In this document: piece by piece, positions 1 to 7,575 of the stretch | How the letters are laid out: each line of letters begins with the position of its first letter | How positions within the stretch are numbered: the first letter of the stretch is position 1 | Assembly: GCA_017652105.1 (NCBI GenBank) | Contig: JAGCBP010000012.1 | Coordinates: forward strand, 1 to 64,000 | Direction: 5' to 3' | DNA length: 64,000 bases | Origin: Candidatus Saccharimonadota bacterium | GTDB taxonomy: Bacteria > Patescibacteriota > Saccharimonadia > Saccharimonadales > Saccharimonadaceae | Translations under genes and position numbers: made by a program | The notes under the pieces: generated by a model | Databases searched by the model: none | What the model saw: the letters and a program-made list of their open reading frames with translations, nothing else | What the model was told of the DNA's origin: nothing

Positions 1-77
1 CAAGTATAGATTTTTACTACCTCCCCAGCTGGTTTAAAATTTTCGACTTTGCGAGTTAGAGTGTTATATAATTTCAC
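1..77 (-). CDS. cysS: cysteinyl-tRNA synthetase, N-terminal fragment (cut by window edge)
   Basis: Read on the minus strand from a GTG at 77, the first 25 codons encode a peptide beginning KLYNTLTRK and reaching KIYTC. This is the hallmark start of CysRS, whose first zinc-ligand Cys lies in the K(M/I)YxCGPTVY segment. The GTG overlaps the TGA of the upstream hydrolase gene (shared GTGA at 77-74), and an AAAGGA ribosome site lies in that gene at 85-90. The enzyme would charge tRNA-Cys. The catalytic HIGH and KMSKS motifs lie outside the window. Identity rests on about 25 residues but the match is distinctive. Confidence 0.82.
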   Translation of the reverse strand, partial: MKLYNTLTRKVENFKPAGEVVKIYT

Positions 78-790
78 TGCAAAATCCTTTCTAAAATTTC
101 TACCATTTTGCTATACTTATCATTTCCTACGCTGTGCGTGCCTGGAGTCTCGATTGCGGTAATTTTTGGATTCTTTTTTATTAGCCCAGGGATATTAAAA
201 CTTGCAATGAACTGATCTGCTAGACCATATATTAAAGTAGTCGGTCTAGTCAAACGTTCAAATACCGCATAATTTCGCGGATTGAATACGATATTTTTTA
301 ATTCCGCATGAAATGCCGGATCGTTTTTTAATTCATGATTTCTGGCGACCGCTAATTTTTCAAAATTTTCTTGCCCCGCTTTAAACACTGGATTTTCAAA
401 ATCTTCCGGTCGGTAAATTGGCGGCGAAATCAGAATGAGCTCTTTTACTTTTATTTTATGCTGGTCGGCGTAGCGTGCAGAAATCAAGCAACCCATCGAA
501 TGCCCCACGAGCACTAGAGGAGTTTTTGATTTTAGACTTTCAATCGAATTATCCAGCGCCTCGAGCTGTTCTTTGAAGTCGTATTTTAACTTGTCAGATT
601 TCGAGGATTTGCCTGATCCCAGTAGATCAAACGCCACATAGCGAATATTTTTGAGCGAAGTAGTACCGCTCAGATATTCAATCGCTCGATTGAAAGTTTC
701 AGAACTAGAACCAACTCCATGGATAAAAACCAGCGTTAGTTCCGGGTTTTTAGAGGGACATTCATCATAGGCTTTATGTAGTTTTAACAT
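74..790 (-). CDS. alpha/beta hydrolase
   Basis: 238-residue alpha/beta-hydrolase-fold protein. The oxyanion-hole segment is IHGVG (residues 23-27), the nucleophile elbow GHSMG puts the catalytic serine at 98, and the other triad members are probably Asp192 (GLADQF) and His219 (GTHSVG). There is no signal peptide, so it is cytoplasmic. Substrate is unknown; the family includes esterases, lipases and C-C hydrolases. AAGGAG lies 5 nt before the ATG. It overlaps the end of the upstream DHH phosphoesterase gene by 7 bp and cysS downstream by 3 bp, so the three are probably one transcript. Confidence 0.85.
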   Translation of the reverse strand: MLKLHKAYDECPSKNPELTLVFIHGVGSSSETFNRAIEYLSGTTSLKNIRYVAFDLLGSGKSSKSDKLKYDFKEQLEALDNSIESLKSKTPLVLVGHSMGCLISARYADQHKIKVKELILISPPIYRPEDFENPVFKAGQENFEKLAVARNHELKNDPAFHAELKNIVFNPRNYAVFERLTRPTTLIYGLADQFIASFNIPGLIKKNPKITAIETPGTHSVGNDKYSKMVEILERILQ

Positions 791-1782
791 ACTTTCTCCT
801 TATTGTAATTTTTTATTAATTCTGGTACTAATTTTACTAAATCTTTTACCACGTCTTCGTAAGTCGTGTCGTAAGTTCTAAAGCCAGCCGCAAACGGATG
901 CCCTCCACCACCGAAGTACCCAGCTATTTTATCAGCAATCTCGGCGTCGCCAAAGCATCTGATCTTGCCGGTTACCTTGCCATCGGGATAAGTCTTGATG
1001 GCTACCGCTACTTTGACTCCTTCTACCATTCGGAGTTCCTCTAGGATCAAAACATTTGGGTTGTATTCATCAGAATATTCCTCGATATCCTCCCACGGAA
1101 TTAAAACGGTTACAAGCTCACCATCTAAATAAAATTCCGAACGCTTAATTAATTCTGCTTTGTATTCAAAAATTCTCGGCGATTTTTTCATATATTCACG
1201 ACGTTTTTCCTCCAAAACGCCGATTTCTGCCCCGTACGAAGAAAGTTCCGCCATAACCTCAAAAGTTCGAGCTGTCACACTCATGCTAGTAAGTCCTAAA
1301 GTGTCTGAGGTGATCCCCTGCATCAATGCTTCAGCTGCCGGCTTAGAAATCGGTATGTTATTAGCCTTGGCAATTTCAAAAATCACCTCTGCCGCTGCCG
1401 GTCTGATTTCTATAATGCTTTCGTGCGGAAAATCCAAATCATCCTCCGTCTCGTGATGATCAATTACAAATACTGGCGCCGAATATAAACGATTACGAAT
1501 TGCGGTATCGTCTAATAGTTTCGAGAGTAGCACTGTCGCGGCGGTATCTACAATAATATATCCATCCGCTTTGTAATCAAACTCCGAGCTAACTCTGGAC
1601 CAATCCGAAAAATAATGCAAATATTTTGGAATATCAATTGGACAATACAAAGAAACATCTTTTTCGTCTAACAAATAATCTAGCGCAATTGCCGAACCTA
1701 ATGAGTCTCCGTCTGGGTTTTCCGCCTGAATTACGCATATAGATTTTTTATCCGCTAAAAACTCGGTAAATTTGTTATACAT
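784..1782 (-). CDS. DHH-family phosphoesterase, NrnA-like oligoribonuclease/pAp phosphatase
   Basis: 332 residues with the two-domain DHH/DHHA1 layout of NrnA, which degrades short RNA oligomers and dephosphorylates pAp. Motif I is NPDGD (22-26), motif II centres on Asp79, the DHH motif is residues 108-110 (VIDHHE), and the substrate-binding glycine-rich GGGGH is near residue 290. The first-motif histidine of the family (HxNPDGD) appears to be Ala20 here, so one metal ligand may be lost or supplied elsewhere. The ATG lies 8 nt after a TATAAT with no ribosome site, implying a nearly leaderless mRNA. It is divergent from the HAD gene at 1820. Confidence 0.82.
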   Translation of the reverse strand: MYNKFTEFLADKKSICVIQAENPDGDSLGSAIALDYLLDEKDVSLYCPIDIPKYLHYFSDWSRVSSEFDYKADGYIIVDTAATVLLSKLLDDTAIRNRLYSAPVFVIDHHETEDDLDFPHESIIEIRPAAAEVIFEIAKANNIPISKPAAEALMQGITSDTLGLTSMSVTARTFEVMAELSSYGAEIGVLEEKRREYMKKSPRIFEYKAELIKRSEFYLDGELVTVLIPWEDIEEYSDEYNPNVLILEELRMVEGVKVAVAIKTYPDGKVTGKIRCFGDAEIADKIAGYFGGGGHPFAAGFRTYDTTYEDVVKDLVKLVPELIKNYNKEKVC

Positions 1783-1790
1783 ATAGAATA

Positions 1791-1796
1791 ATTATA
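1791..1796 (-). promoter_or_regulatory. extended -10 promoter of the DHH phosphoesterase gene
   Basis: TGA-TATAAT read on the minus strand, 8 nt from the ATG at 1782. No Shine-Dalgarno is present in the remaining leader. Confidence 0.65.
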
Positions 1797-1807
1797 TCAT
1801 AATATGC

Positions 1808-1813
1808 TAAAAT
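1808..1813 (+). promoter_or_regulatory. -10 promoter of the HAD gene
   Basis: TGC-TAAAAT followed by exactly 6 nt and then the ATG at 1820. The predicted first transcribed base is the A of ATG. Confidence 0.6.
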
Positions 1814-1819
1814 AATAAT

Positions 1820-2251
1820 ATGACCGTTTTTCACGCAGACAAAAAGTTTGAACGCTTTGAGGATGTCACCCCAGAGCTTTTAAAAAAAGAAAAAGTTAAA
1901 TTACTTTTGTGCGATCTTGATAACACTTTGAGGCTTCATTCCGAAAAAGAGCCGGCCGATGAGCTTGCCGACTGGGTATCCGATTTAAAAGCTGCTGGTA
2001 TCAAAGTCATGATTATCTCTAACAATGGTCGCAAAAAAATGATGCAAAAATTCTGCGAACCTCTCGGTATTGATTGTGTTTGGTGGGCCAAAAAGCCGAT
2101 TTCTACTAAACTCACTGCCGCTATGGAGGAACGTAGAATTAAGCCCGAAGAGACCGTAATGCTCGGCGACAAATGGTCTACTGATATCCTTGCTGCCAAA
2201 TTTGCCAAAGTCCGCGCCTGGAAAGTAGAACACAGAAGGGATATTGTATGA
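1820..2251 (+). CDS. YqeG-family HAD IIIA-type phosphatase
   Basis: 143 residues. HAD motif I is DLDNT (about residue 33), motif II is the Ser of IISNN, and the motif III/IV region reads GDKWSTD with a downstream KKP lysine. This matches YqeG, a phosphatase often next to lipid or ribosome genes and related to phosphatidylglycerophosphatase GEP4. The stop overlaps the pgsA start by 4 nt (ATGA at 2248-2251). Because pgsA makes phosphatidylglycerophosphate, this coupled HAD protein is a good candidate for the missing PGP phosphatase. That role is inferred from the gene pair and from GEP4 kinship, not shown. Confidence 0.8.
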   Translation: MTVFHADKKFERFEDVTPELLKKEKVKLLLCDLDNTLRLHSEKEPADELADWVSDLKAAGIKVMIISNNGRKKMMQKFCEPLGIDCVWWAKKPISTKLTAAMEERRIKPEETVMLGDKWSTDILAAKFAKVRAWKVEHRRDIV

Positions 2252-2781
2252 ATTTACCCACAGTGCTGACCGTGTCACGAATTATTTTGGTTGCACCGGT
2301 CATGATTTTGATTTTTATAGATAATTTGCCGGCCCAAATCGCCACTATTATATTATTCACGCTTGCTTCCCTTACCGATAAATTAGACGGTCATTTGGCT
2401 AGAAAAAACCAACAAGTCACCGATCTTGGCGCATTTCTAGATCCGCTTGCCGACAAAATGCTGATTAACCTCACTTTTTTGGCATTAGTAGCCTTAAATC
2501 TCATGCCACTCTGGATGTTCGCCGTGATTTTGATTCGCGATTTTGCCGTAGATGGCATGCGGATGATGGCCGCCAAAAAAGGCACCGTTATCTCTGCATC
2601 TATTTTTGGCAAATTAAAAACTACCATCCAAATGCTCACCGTCATATCTATTTTGCTAAATCGAATTTTAAATTTAGCACCGCTTGGTATTGTAAATATT
2701 ATACTATTATATATAGTAGTATTTTTAACTATTATATCGGGAATTATTTATTTAGCTAAAGGCCGTAAATTATTAAAATAA
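2248..2781 (+). CDS. pgsA: CDP-diacylglycerol--glycerol-3-phosphate 3-phosphatidyltransferase
   Basis: 177-residue multi-pass membrane protein with the complete CDP-alcohol phosphatidyltransferase signature D-x2-DG-x2-AR-x8-G-x3-D-x3-D (from DKLDG to PLADK, residues about 43-69). It condenses CDP-diacylglycerol with glycerol-3-phosphate to give phosphatidylglycerophosphate. Translation is coupled to the HAD gene through ATGA. Its last 26 bp overlap the convergent cdsA, which makes its substrate. Length and order are typical of PgsA; another CDP-alcohol transferase specificity cannot be fully excluded. Confidence 0.88.
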   Translation: MNLPTVLTVSRIILVAPVMILIFIDNLPAQIATIILFTLASLTDKLDGHLARKNQQVTDLGAFLDPLADKMLINLTFLALVALNLMPLWMFAVILIRDFAVDGMRMMAAKKGTVISASIFGKLKTTIQMLTVISILLNRILNLAPLGIVNIILLYIVVFLTIISGIIYLAKGRKLLK

Positions 2782-3451
2782 TTATAAGTAGTATTGTACC
2801 AGTGAAAGCTGTCGAATCTACGCGGTCAAGATAACCGCCGTGTCCTTCGCTTCCACCCACAAAAAGTTCCAAAAATCTAAAGAATTTATTTTTAACAATT
2901 ATTTCATTAGAATCTTTTACTTCAAAACGCCGTTTCAAGAAACTCTCAAACAAATCACCACAGAGCGCAAGTGGTGCGCATAGCAAGAATATCCAATCAG
3001 TTTCAAAACTATTTTGAAGCCCCATCCGAATTGCCACGAACGAGGTCGCAATCAAGAGCCCCAAGAATGTCCCTTCCCAAGTTTTATTCTTGGAAACGTG
3101 CGGGAAAGGTCGTGATTTTTTGAATATTTTTCCTCCACAGAGTTTGCCAGAAAAATAGGCAAAGATATCATATCCGCACACACCAAGAATAATGTACCAA
3201 AAATGGTTTAGATCGATTCTTGCAACAAATATCGTGCCGCCAATCAAAAAGCCGAGTTCAAAAATCGTCAGTATGATATTTAAAAGTGCATGTTTTTTCT
3301 TGAAAAAGCTAAATAACTCAATAGCGCTCATCAATGCAAAATATCCAAATATAATTTTGAACGGAATTGAATCAAAAGTATAAAGCCCGATTAGGGCTAC
3401 AACAAACATCGAGAATCCCACTATCATTCGAACCTTAAAATTCTTGTCCAT
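2756..3451 (-). CDS. cdsA: phosphatidate cytidylyltransferase
   Basis: 231 residues with seven or so membrane segments, converting phosphatidate and CTP to CDP-diacylglycerol. The C-terminal signature is present: a FLKRR segment, KDS, then GHGGYLDRVDS. Between KDS and GHGG about 20 extra residues are present compared with the usual tight spacing. The ATG at 3451 is chosen because TATAAT lies 6 nt upstream; in-frame TTG codons further up fall inside the promoter. The gene is convergent with pgsA and overlaps it by 26 bp. Confidence 0.88.
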   Translation of the reverse strand: MDKNFKVRMIVGFSMFVVALIGLYTFDSIPFKIIFGYFALMSAIELFSFFKKKHALLNIILTIFELGFLIGGTIFVARIDLNHFWYIILGVCGYDIFAYFSGKLCGGKIFKKSRPFPHVSKNKTWEGTFLGLLIATSFVAIRMGLQNSFETDWIFLLCAPLALCGDLFESFLKRRFEVKDSNEIIVKNKFFRFLELFVGGSEGHGGYLDRVDSTAFTGTILLIIILIIYGL

Positions 3452-3457
3452 AACTAT

Positions 3458-3463
3458 ATTATA
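3458..3463 (-). promoter_or_regulatory. -10 promoter of cdsA
   Basis: TATAAT on the minus strand with 6 nt to the cdsA ATG at 3451. It forms a tight divergent pair with the promoter at 3477-3482. Confidence 0.6.
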
Positions 3464-3476
3464 CAACAAAAAGTGA

Positions 3477-3482
3477 TATAAT
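3477..3482 (+). promoter_or_regulatory. extended -10 promoter of the acyl-CoA ligase gene
   Basis: TGA-TATAAT, 10 nt before the ATG at 3493. No ribosome site is visible. Confidence 0.6.
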
Positions 3483-3492
3483 ATACTATAGT

Positions 3493-5244
3493 ATGCTAGA
3501 GTTTCTGTTTAATAAGATTAAAAGCGGCGTGAGAAAGCTAGATATGCGAATCGAGCGTGCCAAATATGGCCACATCGAAAAGCTACCAAGAGAAGTCAAA
3601 TATTTTGAAGGCAGTATGTATGAGGCTATTTTGAAATCTGCTGAAAAATATCCTAACAGTACCGCTCTAGAATATTTTCATATGGAAATTTCCTATAGGG
3701 ATATGATTAAAAAAATCAATCATGTCGCTGCTTCCTTGAAATCCCTTGGCGTTAAAAAAGGTGAATGTGTTACCATTTGTATGCCAAATACACCCGAGTC
3801 GGTCTATGCTTTTTATGCAGTCAACGAAATTGGAGCTGTTGCCAATATGGTACACCCTCTGTCCTCTGAAAAAGAGATTGAGGACTACCTGATCCAGTCC
3901 GAATCTCGCGTAATGCTTTGCGTAGATGTTGCCTACAAAAAGACCGAGAATATTATCAAAAACACCAATGTCGAGCATCTCGTCGTAGTCTCTCCTGCTC
4001 GTTCGATGGATTTTTTGGTGCGTTTCGTATTTAAACTTACCAAAGGGCGTAAAAACCATATCAAAAAGACTCAAGAGGTTACTACTTGGGATAGATTTCT
4101 GTTGAAGGGTATGAGCTATTCAGGAATCCTTCATGTACATACTGACCCGCACGATCCGGCAGTGATTTTGTATTCTGGCGGTACTACAGGCAAGCCTAAA
4201 GGTGTAATTTTGACCAGCTATAATTTTAACGCTCAGGCTCTCGGGGCCAAGTATCTTGTGTCGGAGCTTTTGAAACCGCGTTATTCAATGCTTAGCTTCT
4301 TACCAAACTTTCACGCTTTTGGCCTCGGGGTTTGCATTCATATACCTTTGTATTGTGGTATGCGTGTGGTGTTGATTCCACAGTTTAATGCCAAAAAATT
4401 CAAAAGTTACATCAAAAAATATCGCATTAATATCATCGTTGGTGTCCCAACCGCTTTCGAATATCTAACTAAGCTTAAATTCGGTCCACGCGATCTCAGG
4501 AAGGTCAAAGGCGCCGTCTCTGGCGGTGACGTCATTTCTGACGCTATGAAAGAGAAAATCAATAATTTCTTTAAAGAACATGGCTCCAAGGCTATCATCC
4601 AAAATGGATATGGTCTGACCGAAGCCGCCGGCGGGATGATTTTCTCGGAACGGAGTATCGCCGGTCTTTCTGGCACCATTGGTTATCCGCTACCCGATAG
4701 CGAAGCTCTAATTGTTAATCCTAAGACCATGAAACCAGTAAAAACCGGTCAAGATGGCGAAATTCTCGTTCGTGGCCTTACTACCATGAAAGGTTACCTA
4801 AATAAACCAGAAGAGACCAAAAAAGCCTTTGTCAAGGTCGGTGCCAAAAAATATCTGAGGACCGGAGACATTGGTTATGTCAACGAAAGTGGCGCAGTGT
4901 TTTTTAAATCTCGCTTAAAACGCCTAATTATTTCCAAAGGCTATAATGTTTATCCAACCAAAATTGAAGAAGTCACTCTAAAATGCGAAGCTGTGGAAGC
5001 TTGTGCTTGTGTTGGTGTTTCAGATGAAATCCGAGGTGAAAAAATCTGCATATTTATTGTCAAAAAGCCAGATACTCACGAACGTATAATTAAAAAAGAG
5101 TTAAATAAATTGTACAAAAAATATCTTGCCAAATACGAGATCCCTCAAGAAATTAGGTTTATTGATGAGTTGCCTAAAACTAAGCTTGCCAAAGTAGACT
5201 TCGTGGCTCTCAAAGCGTTTGCCGATTCTCCAAGGCCGCGCTAA
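3493..5244 (+). CDS. AMP-forming acyl-CoA ligase / long-chain fatty acid ligase
   Basis: 583-residue ANL-superfamily adenylating enzyme. The ATP-binding loop is YSGGTTGKPKG (about 227-237), the adenine motif is NGYGLTE, and the hinge/ribose motif is TGDIGY followed by the KGYNVYP segment. The C-terminal catalytic Lys is probably in TKLAK. It should activate a carboxylic acid with ATP, most likely a fatty acid, handing it to CoA or another thiol. Position beside cdsA and pgsA suggests that scavenged fatty acids are fed into phospholipids. The exact substrate and acceptor are inference. The last 35 bp overlap the convergent recR. Confidence 0.85.
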   Translation: MLEFLFNKIKSGVRKLDMRIERAKYGHIEKLPREVKYFEGSMYEAILKSAEKYPNSTALEYFHMEISYRDMIKKINHVAASLKSLGVKKGECVTICMPNTPESVYAFYAVNEIGAVANMVHPLSSEKEIEDYLIQSESRVMLCVDVAYKKTENIIKNTNVEHLVVVSPARSMDFLVRFVFKLTKGRKNHIKKTQEVTTWDRFLLKGMSYSGILHVHTDPHDPAVILYSGGTTGKPKGVILTSYNFNAQALGAKYLVSELLKPRYSMLSFLPNFHAFGLGVCIHIPLYCGMRVVLIPQFNAKKFKSYIKKYRINIIVGVPTAFEYLTKLKFGPRDLRKVKGAVSGGDVISDAMKEKINNFFKEHGSKAIIQNGYGLTEAAGGMIFSERSIAGLSGTIGYPLPDSEALIVNPKTMKPVKTGQDGEILVRGLTTMKGYLNKPEETKKAFVKVGAKKYLRTGDIGYVNESGAVFFKSRLKRLIISKGYNVYPTKIEEVTLKCEAVEACACVGVSDEIRGEKICIFIVKKPDTHERIIKKELNKLYKKYLAKYEIPQEIRFIDELPKTKLAKVDFVALKAFADSPRPR

Positions 5245-5815
5245 GCGTAATTTGATCAGCGTAAGACAAATCCACTCCTAGTGGCAATCCGCGAGCTAAC
5301 CGGGTTAATTTGAGATTGGGATTTTGCTCATGCAACATCTTTTCGAGTAGTAGCGCCGTGGACTCGCCTTCCACCGAAGGGTTAGTAGCGATAATTACTT
5401 CTTTGACGTTGTCATCATTCACTCGCTTGATTAATTCCCCAATGTGGAGTTGCTCTGGTGTAATTCCATCAATCGGCGAAATCGCTCCACCGAGTACATG
5501 ATAAGTTCCCTTGTAAGATTTAGTTTGCTCAATCGCATAAATATCTAATGGTTCCTCTACTACGAGTATAGTAGTTTTATCCCGCGTATCATCAGCGTAA
5601 AGTGGCGATACTTCCTCGTCGGCATTAATCAAAGCAAAAGTCACTGGACAAGACTTTACATCTGTATGTAGTGAGTTCAGTGTTTCAGCAATATTTTCCG
5701 AAATTTTGTCGCTAGACTTAAAAAGATAGTAAGCATACCGCTCTGCAGTTTTTGGTCCGACTCCGGGGAGCATTCCCAAGGCTTCGATCGCCTCCTCTAA
5801 AGCGCGTGGCAACAT
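5210..5815 (-). CDS. recR: recombination mediator protein RecR
   Basis: 201 residues, normal RecR length. The helix-hairpin-helix GVGPKTAERYAYYL (about 18-31) binds DNA, and the Toprim domain carries VVEEP and HVLGG. RecR with RecO/RecF loads RecA at gaps. The usual four-cysteine zinc finger between these domains is eroded: only one Cys remains (KSCPVTF) and the second CxxC is replaced by SPLYADD. It starts 1 bp after the ybaB stop, as in the classic dnaX-ybaB-recR order. The minus-strand stop lies inside the convergent ligase gene. Confidence 0.92.
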   Translation of the reverse strand: MLPRALEEAIEALGMLPGVGPKTAERYAYYLFKSSDKISENIAETLNSLHTDVKSCPVTFALINADEEVSPLYADDTRDKTTILVVEEPLDIYAIEQTKSYKGTYHVLGGAISPIDGITPEQLHIGELIKRVNDDNVKEVIIATNPSVEGESTALLLEKMLHEQNPNLKLTRLARGLPLGVDLSYADQITLSAALENRQTL

Positions 5816-5816
5816 T

Positions 5817-6113
5817 TTATAAGCCTAGACCAGATAAACCACCCATTAAAGGCTTCATTTTGTCGGTAGCAATTTCTTGGGCTTTGGCAAAACCATCTCT
5901 CATACAATTTTCAATCCAGCGCTCAAGCTCATGGATATCATCAAGATCGATTTTTTCTGGATCAATTGTAACTTTTTTAACTTTAAGCTCACCGGTAATC
6001 TGTACTACTACTGCGCCATCACCGGCTTCTACTTCTACAATCTCATTTTTTAGCTCTTTCTGAGCTTTTCTGAGCTGATTAATCATTTTCATTTGATCAA
6101 TAGTCTGTCCCAT
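5817..6113 (-). CDS. YbaB/EbfC nucleoid-associated protein
   Basis: 98 residues, standard for the family. A charged N-terminal helix (IDQMKMINQLRKAQKEL) is followed by a beta sheet of which VVVQITGELKVKKVTID is diagnostic. YbaB/EbfC forms dimeric tweezers that bind DNA and it almost always precedes recR, as here. It follows the membrane glycosyltransferase gene by 1 bp and should share its transcript. Confidence 0.92.
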   Translation of the reverse strand: MGQTIDQMKMINQLRKAQKELKNEIVEVEAGDGAVVVQITGELKVKKVTIDPEKIDLDDIHELERWIENCMRDGFAKAQEIATDKMKPLMGGLSGLGL

Positions 6114-6114
6114 T

Positions 6115-7563
6115 TTATTCTCCCTTTACAGTATATAAATATATTATATCACTATTTTCTTTCATTGGCGAGGTAATAATCTGGTTTAATGCATACTTTT
6201 CAGCATACTCAGGATTTTTTATCTGCCCTCTTAGGACTGCTACTTTTTCAGCCTGAACCTCGGAAATATCATTTACTACCACAAGCCCACTCTTGTCTTC
6301 TAGAATTTTATAAAAATCGTAATTTTTCTCTGCTACAATAGTTTCATCTTTGATAGTATGATGTATAATATCTAGGCTATAATCAAACCGCGAGGCTGTA
6401 TTTGAATTGTAATGGTACCCATATACGTATTGCAAAAGCCCCGGGATGATAATTAGCCCAAATAAAATCGTTAGTGGGAAAAGTGCCGTAATCCTGGCAT
6501 ACGGATTTTCCGGAAAGAGTCCGTACCATTTTTCTAGTAAATATTTAAGCCCGTGCGCGATTAAGATCGACAACGGTAAAATCAAAAATATTGCCGACTC
6601 CGGTCTGAGCCCAGTAATAATCAGTGCAAAAATAATCAAAACTGTAGCAATTGAATTCCTTGAAGCAAAGAAGCCTTTGGTAGTGGATAAAAGCCCTACT
6701 AGTGCTAAGGATAATGTGGGGAGTCCAATCAGAGGCGATAGGAAAATACTATTAGTCTCGCCAAACCATTGAAATACCGGCACTATGCCTTTTGCAATAT
6801 TTGGTATAAAATCGGTTATTTGGTAGTCTTTTGTGGCAATTAGTTCCATAATTACTGATGGTTGATTAATTATATTGATTACCAAAAATGCAACTCCGCC
6901 TAGTATGATTAACCCAGTAATCGTGAGCGGCAATTTTGGCAAGCTTCTTAATACAAATCTAAGATGCGGTTGGGCTAACACAAACAAAACACAGAATATT
7001 GCAAAATATATCATAAATGGCGTAAATAGCGCTAAAGCCATACAAATTGCAAACAAGAAAGAATACATCGGCTTAGGCCGCCTTTCGCCTTGGATTTTCG
7101 AGCCTAACCAAAGTAGCAGAGTTGGCCAAAATACAAGCATGATTAGTGGCGTACCCGAACCTGTCAAGAACAAAAATGGCGTCGAAAGCACCACTAAACA
7201 TGAAGCTAAAATTGATACATTGTTTTTAAACCATCGATTTAATAGCAATATGAGCAGCACACCTAATACTAATCCGATAACAATACTCGGTAGTTTAATG
7301 GAGTAGGCGTTCAAGCCGAAAATCATAATTGAAAATTTTTGCAAAAGTCGATAAGGTAAATTAGTCAAATCTCCATGTATTGTCGCATCTGAAGATAAAT
7401 GGTAGGAGTTCGTAGCCGATTCCATCTCTGCTTCAGAAAGACCATCCTGAGCGATCAATGGCAAAGTAAAGAGTAGCGCCACAAAAGCCAAGATTAAAAT
7501 CGCATAACCAATCACGAACCTATGTCGGTATAGAAAAAGCTTAGAAATTACTATTTTCTTCAC
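6115..7563 (-). CDS. multi-pass membrane glycosyltransferase, ArnT/PMT-like
   Basis: 482 residues with about 11-12 hydrophobic segments and a C-terminal soluble stretch after about 400. The first extracellular loop has acidic residues (GLSEAEMESA) where PMT/ArnT-type lipid-dependent glycosyltransferases keep their catalytic Asp/Glu. It probably transfers a sugar from a polyprenyl-phosphate carrier to an exported glycan or protein; donor and acceptor are unknown. It begins at GTG with TATAAT 6 nt upstream, so its mRNA would be leaderless with a GTG first codon. It lies inside an otherwise replication/repair gene run. Confidence 0.7.
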   Translation of the reverse strand: MKKIVISKLFLYRHRFVIGYAILILAFVALLFTLPLIAQDGLSEAEMESATNSYHLSSDATIHGDLTNLPYRLLQKFSIMIFGLNAYSIKLPSIVIGLVLGVLLILLLNRWFKNNVSILASCLVVLSTPFLFLTGSGTPLIMLVFWPTLLLWLGSKIQGERRPKPMYSFLFAICMALALFTPFMIYFAIFCVLFVLAQPHLRFVLRSLPKLPLTITGLIILGGVAFLVINIINQPSVIMELIATKDYQITDFIPNIAKGIVPVFQWFGETNSIFLSPLIGLPTLSLALVGLLSTTKGFFASRNSIATVLIIFALIITGLRPESAIFLILPLSILIAHGLKYLLEKWYGLFPENPYARITALFPLTILFGLIIIPGLLQYVYGYHYNSNTASRFDYSLDIIHHTIKDETIVAEKNYDFYKILEDKSGLVVVNDISEVQAEKVAVLRGQIKNPEYAEKYALNQIITSPMKENSDIIYLYTVKGE

Positions 7564-7569
7564 TATTTT

Positions 7570-7575
7570 ATTATA
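7570..7575 (-). promoter_or_regulatory. -10 promoter of the glycosyltransferase gene
   Basis: TATAAT on the minus strand, 6 nt before the GTG at 7563. It lies directly beside the dnaB stop, so it can drive glycosyltransferase-ybaB-recR separately from dnaX-dnaB. Confidence 0.55.

Noticed and set aside
1160-1456. Opposite-strand reading frames within coding genes
   Set aside because: Many such frames exist through the window; they lack ribosome sites and lie inside well-supported genes.
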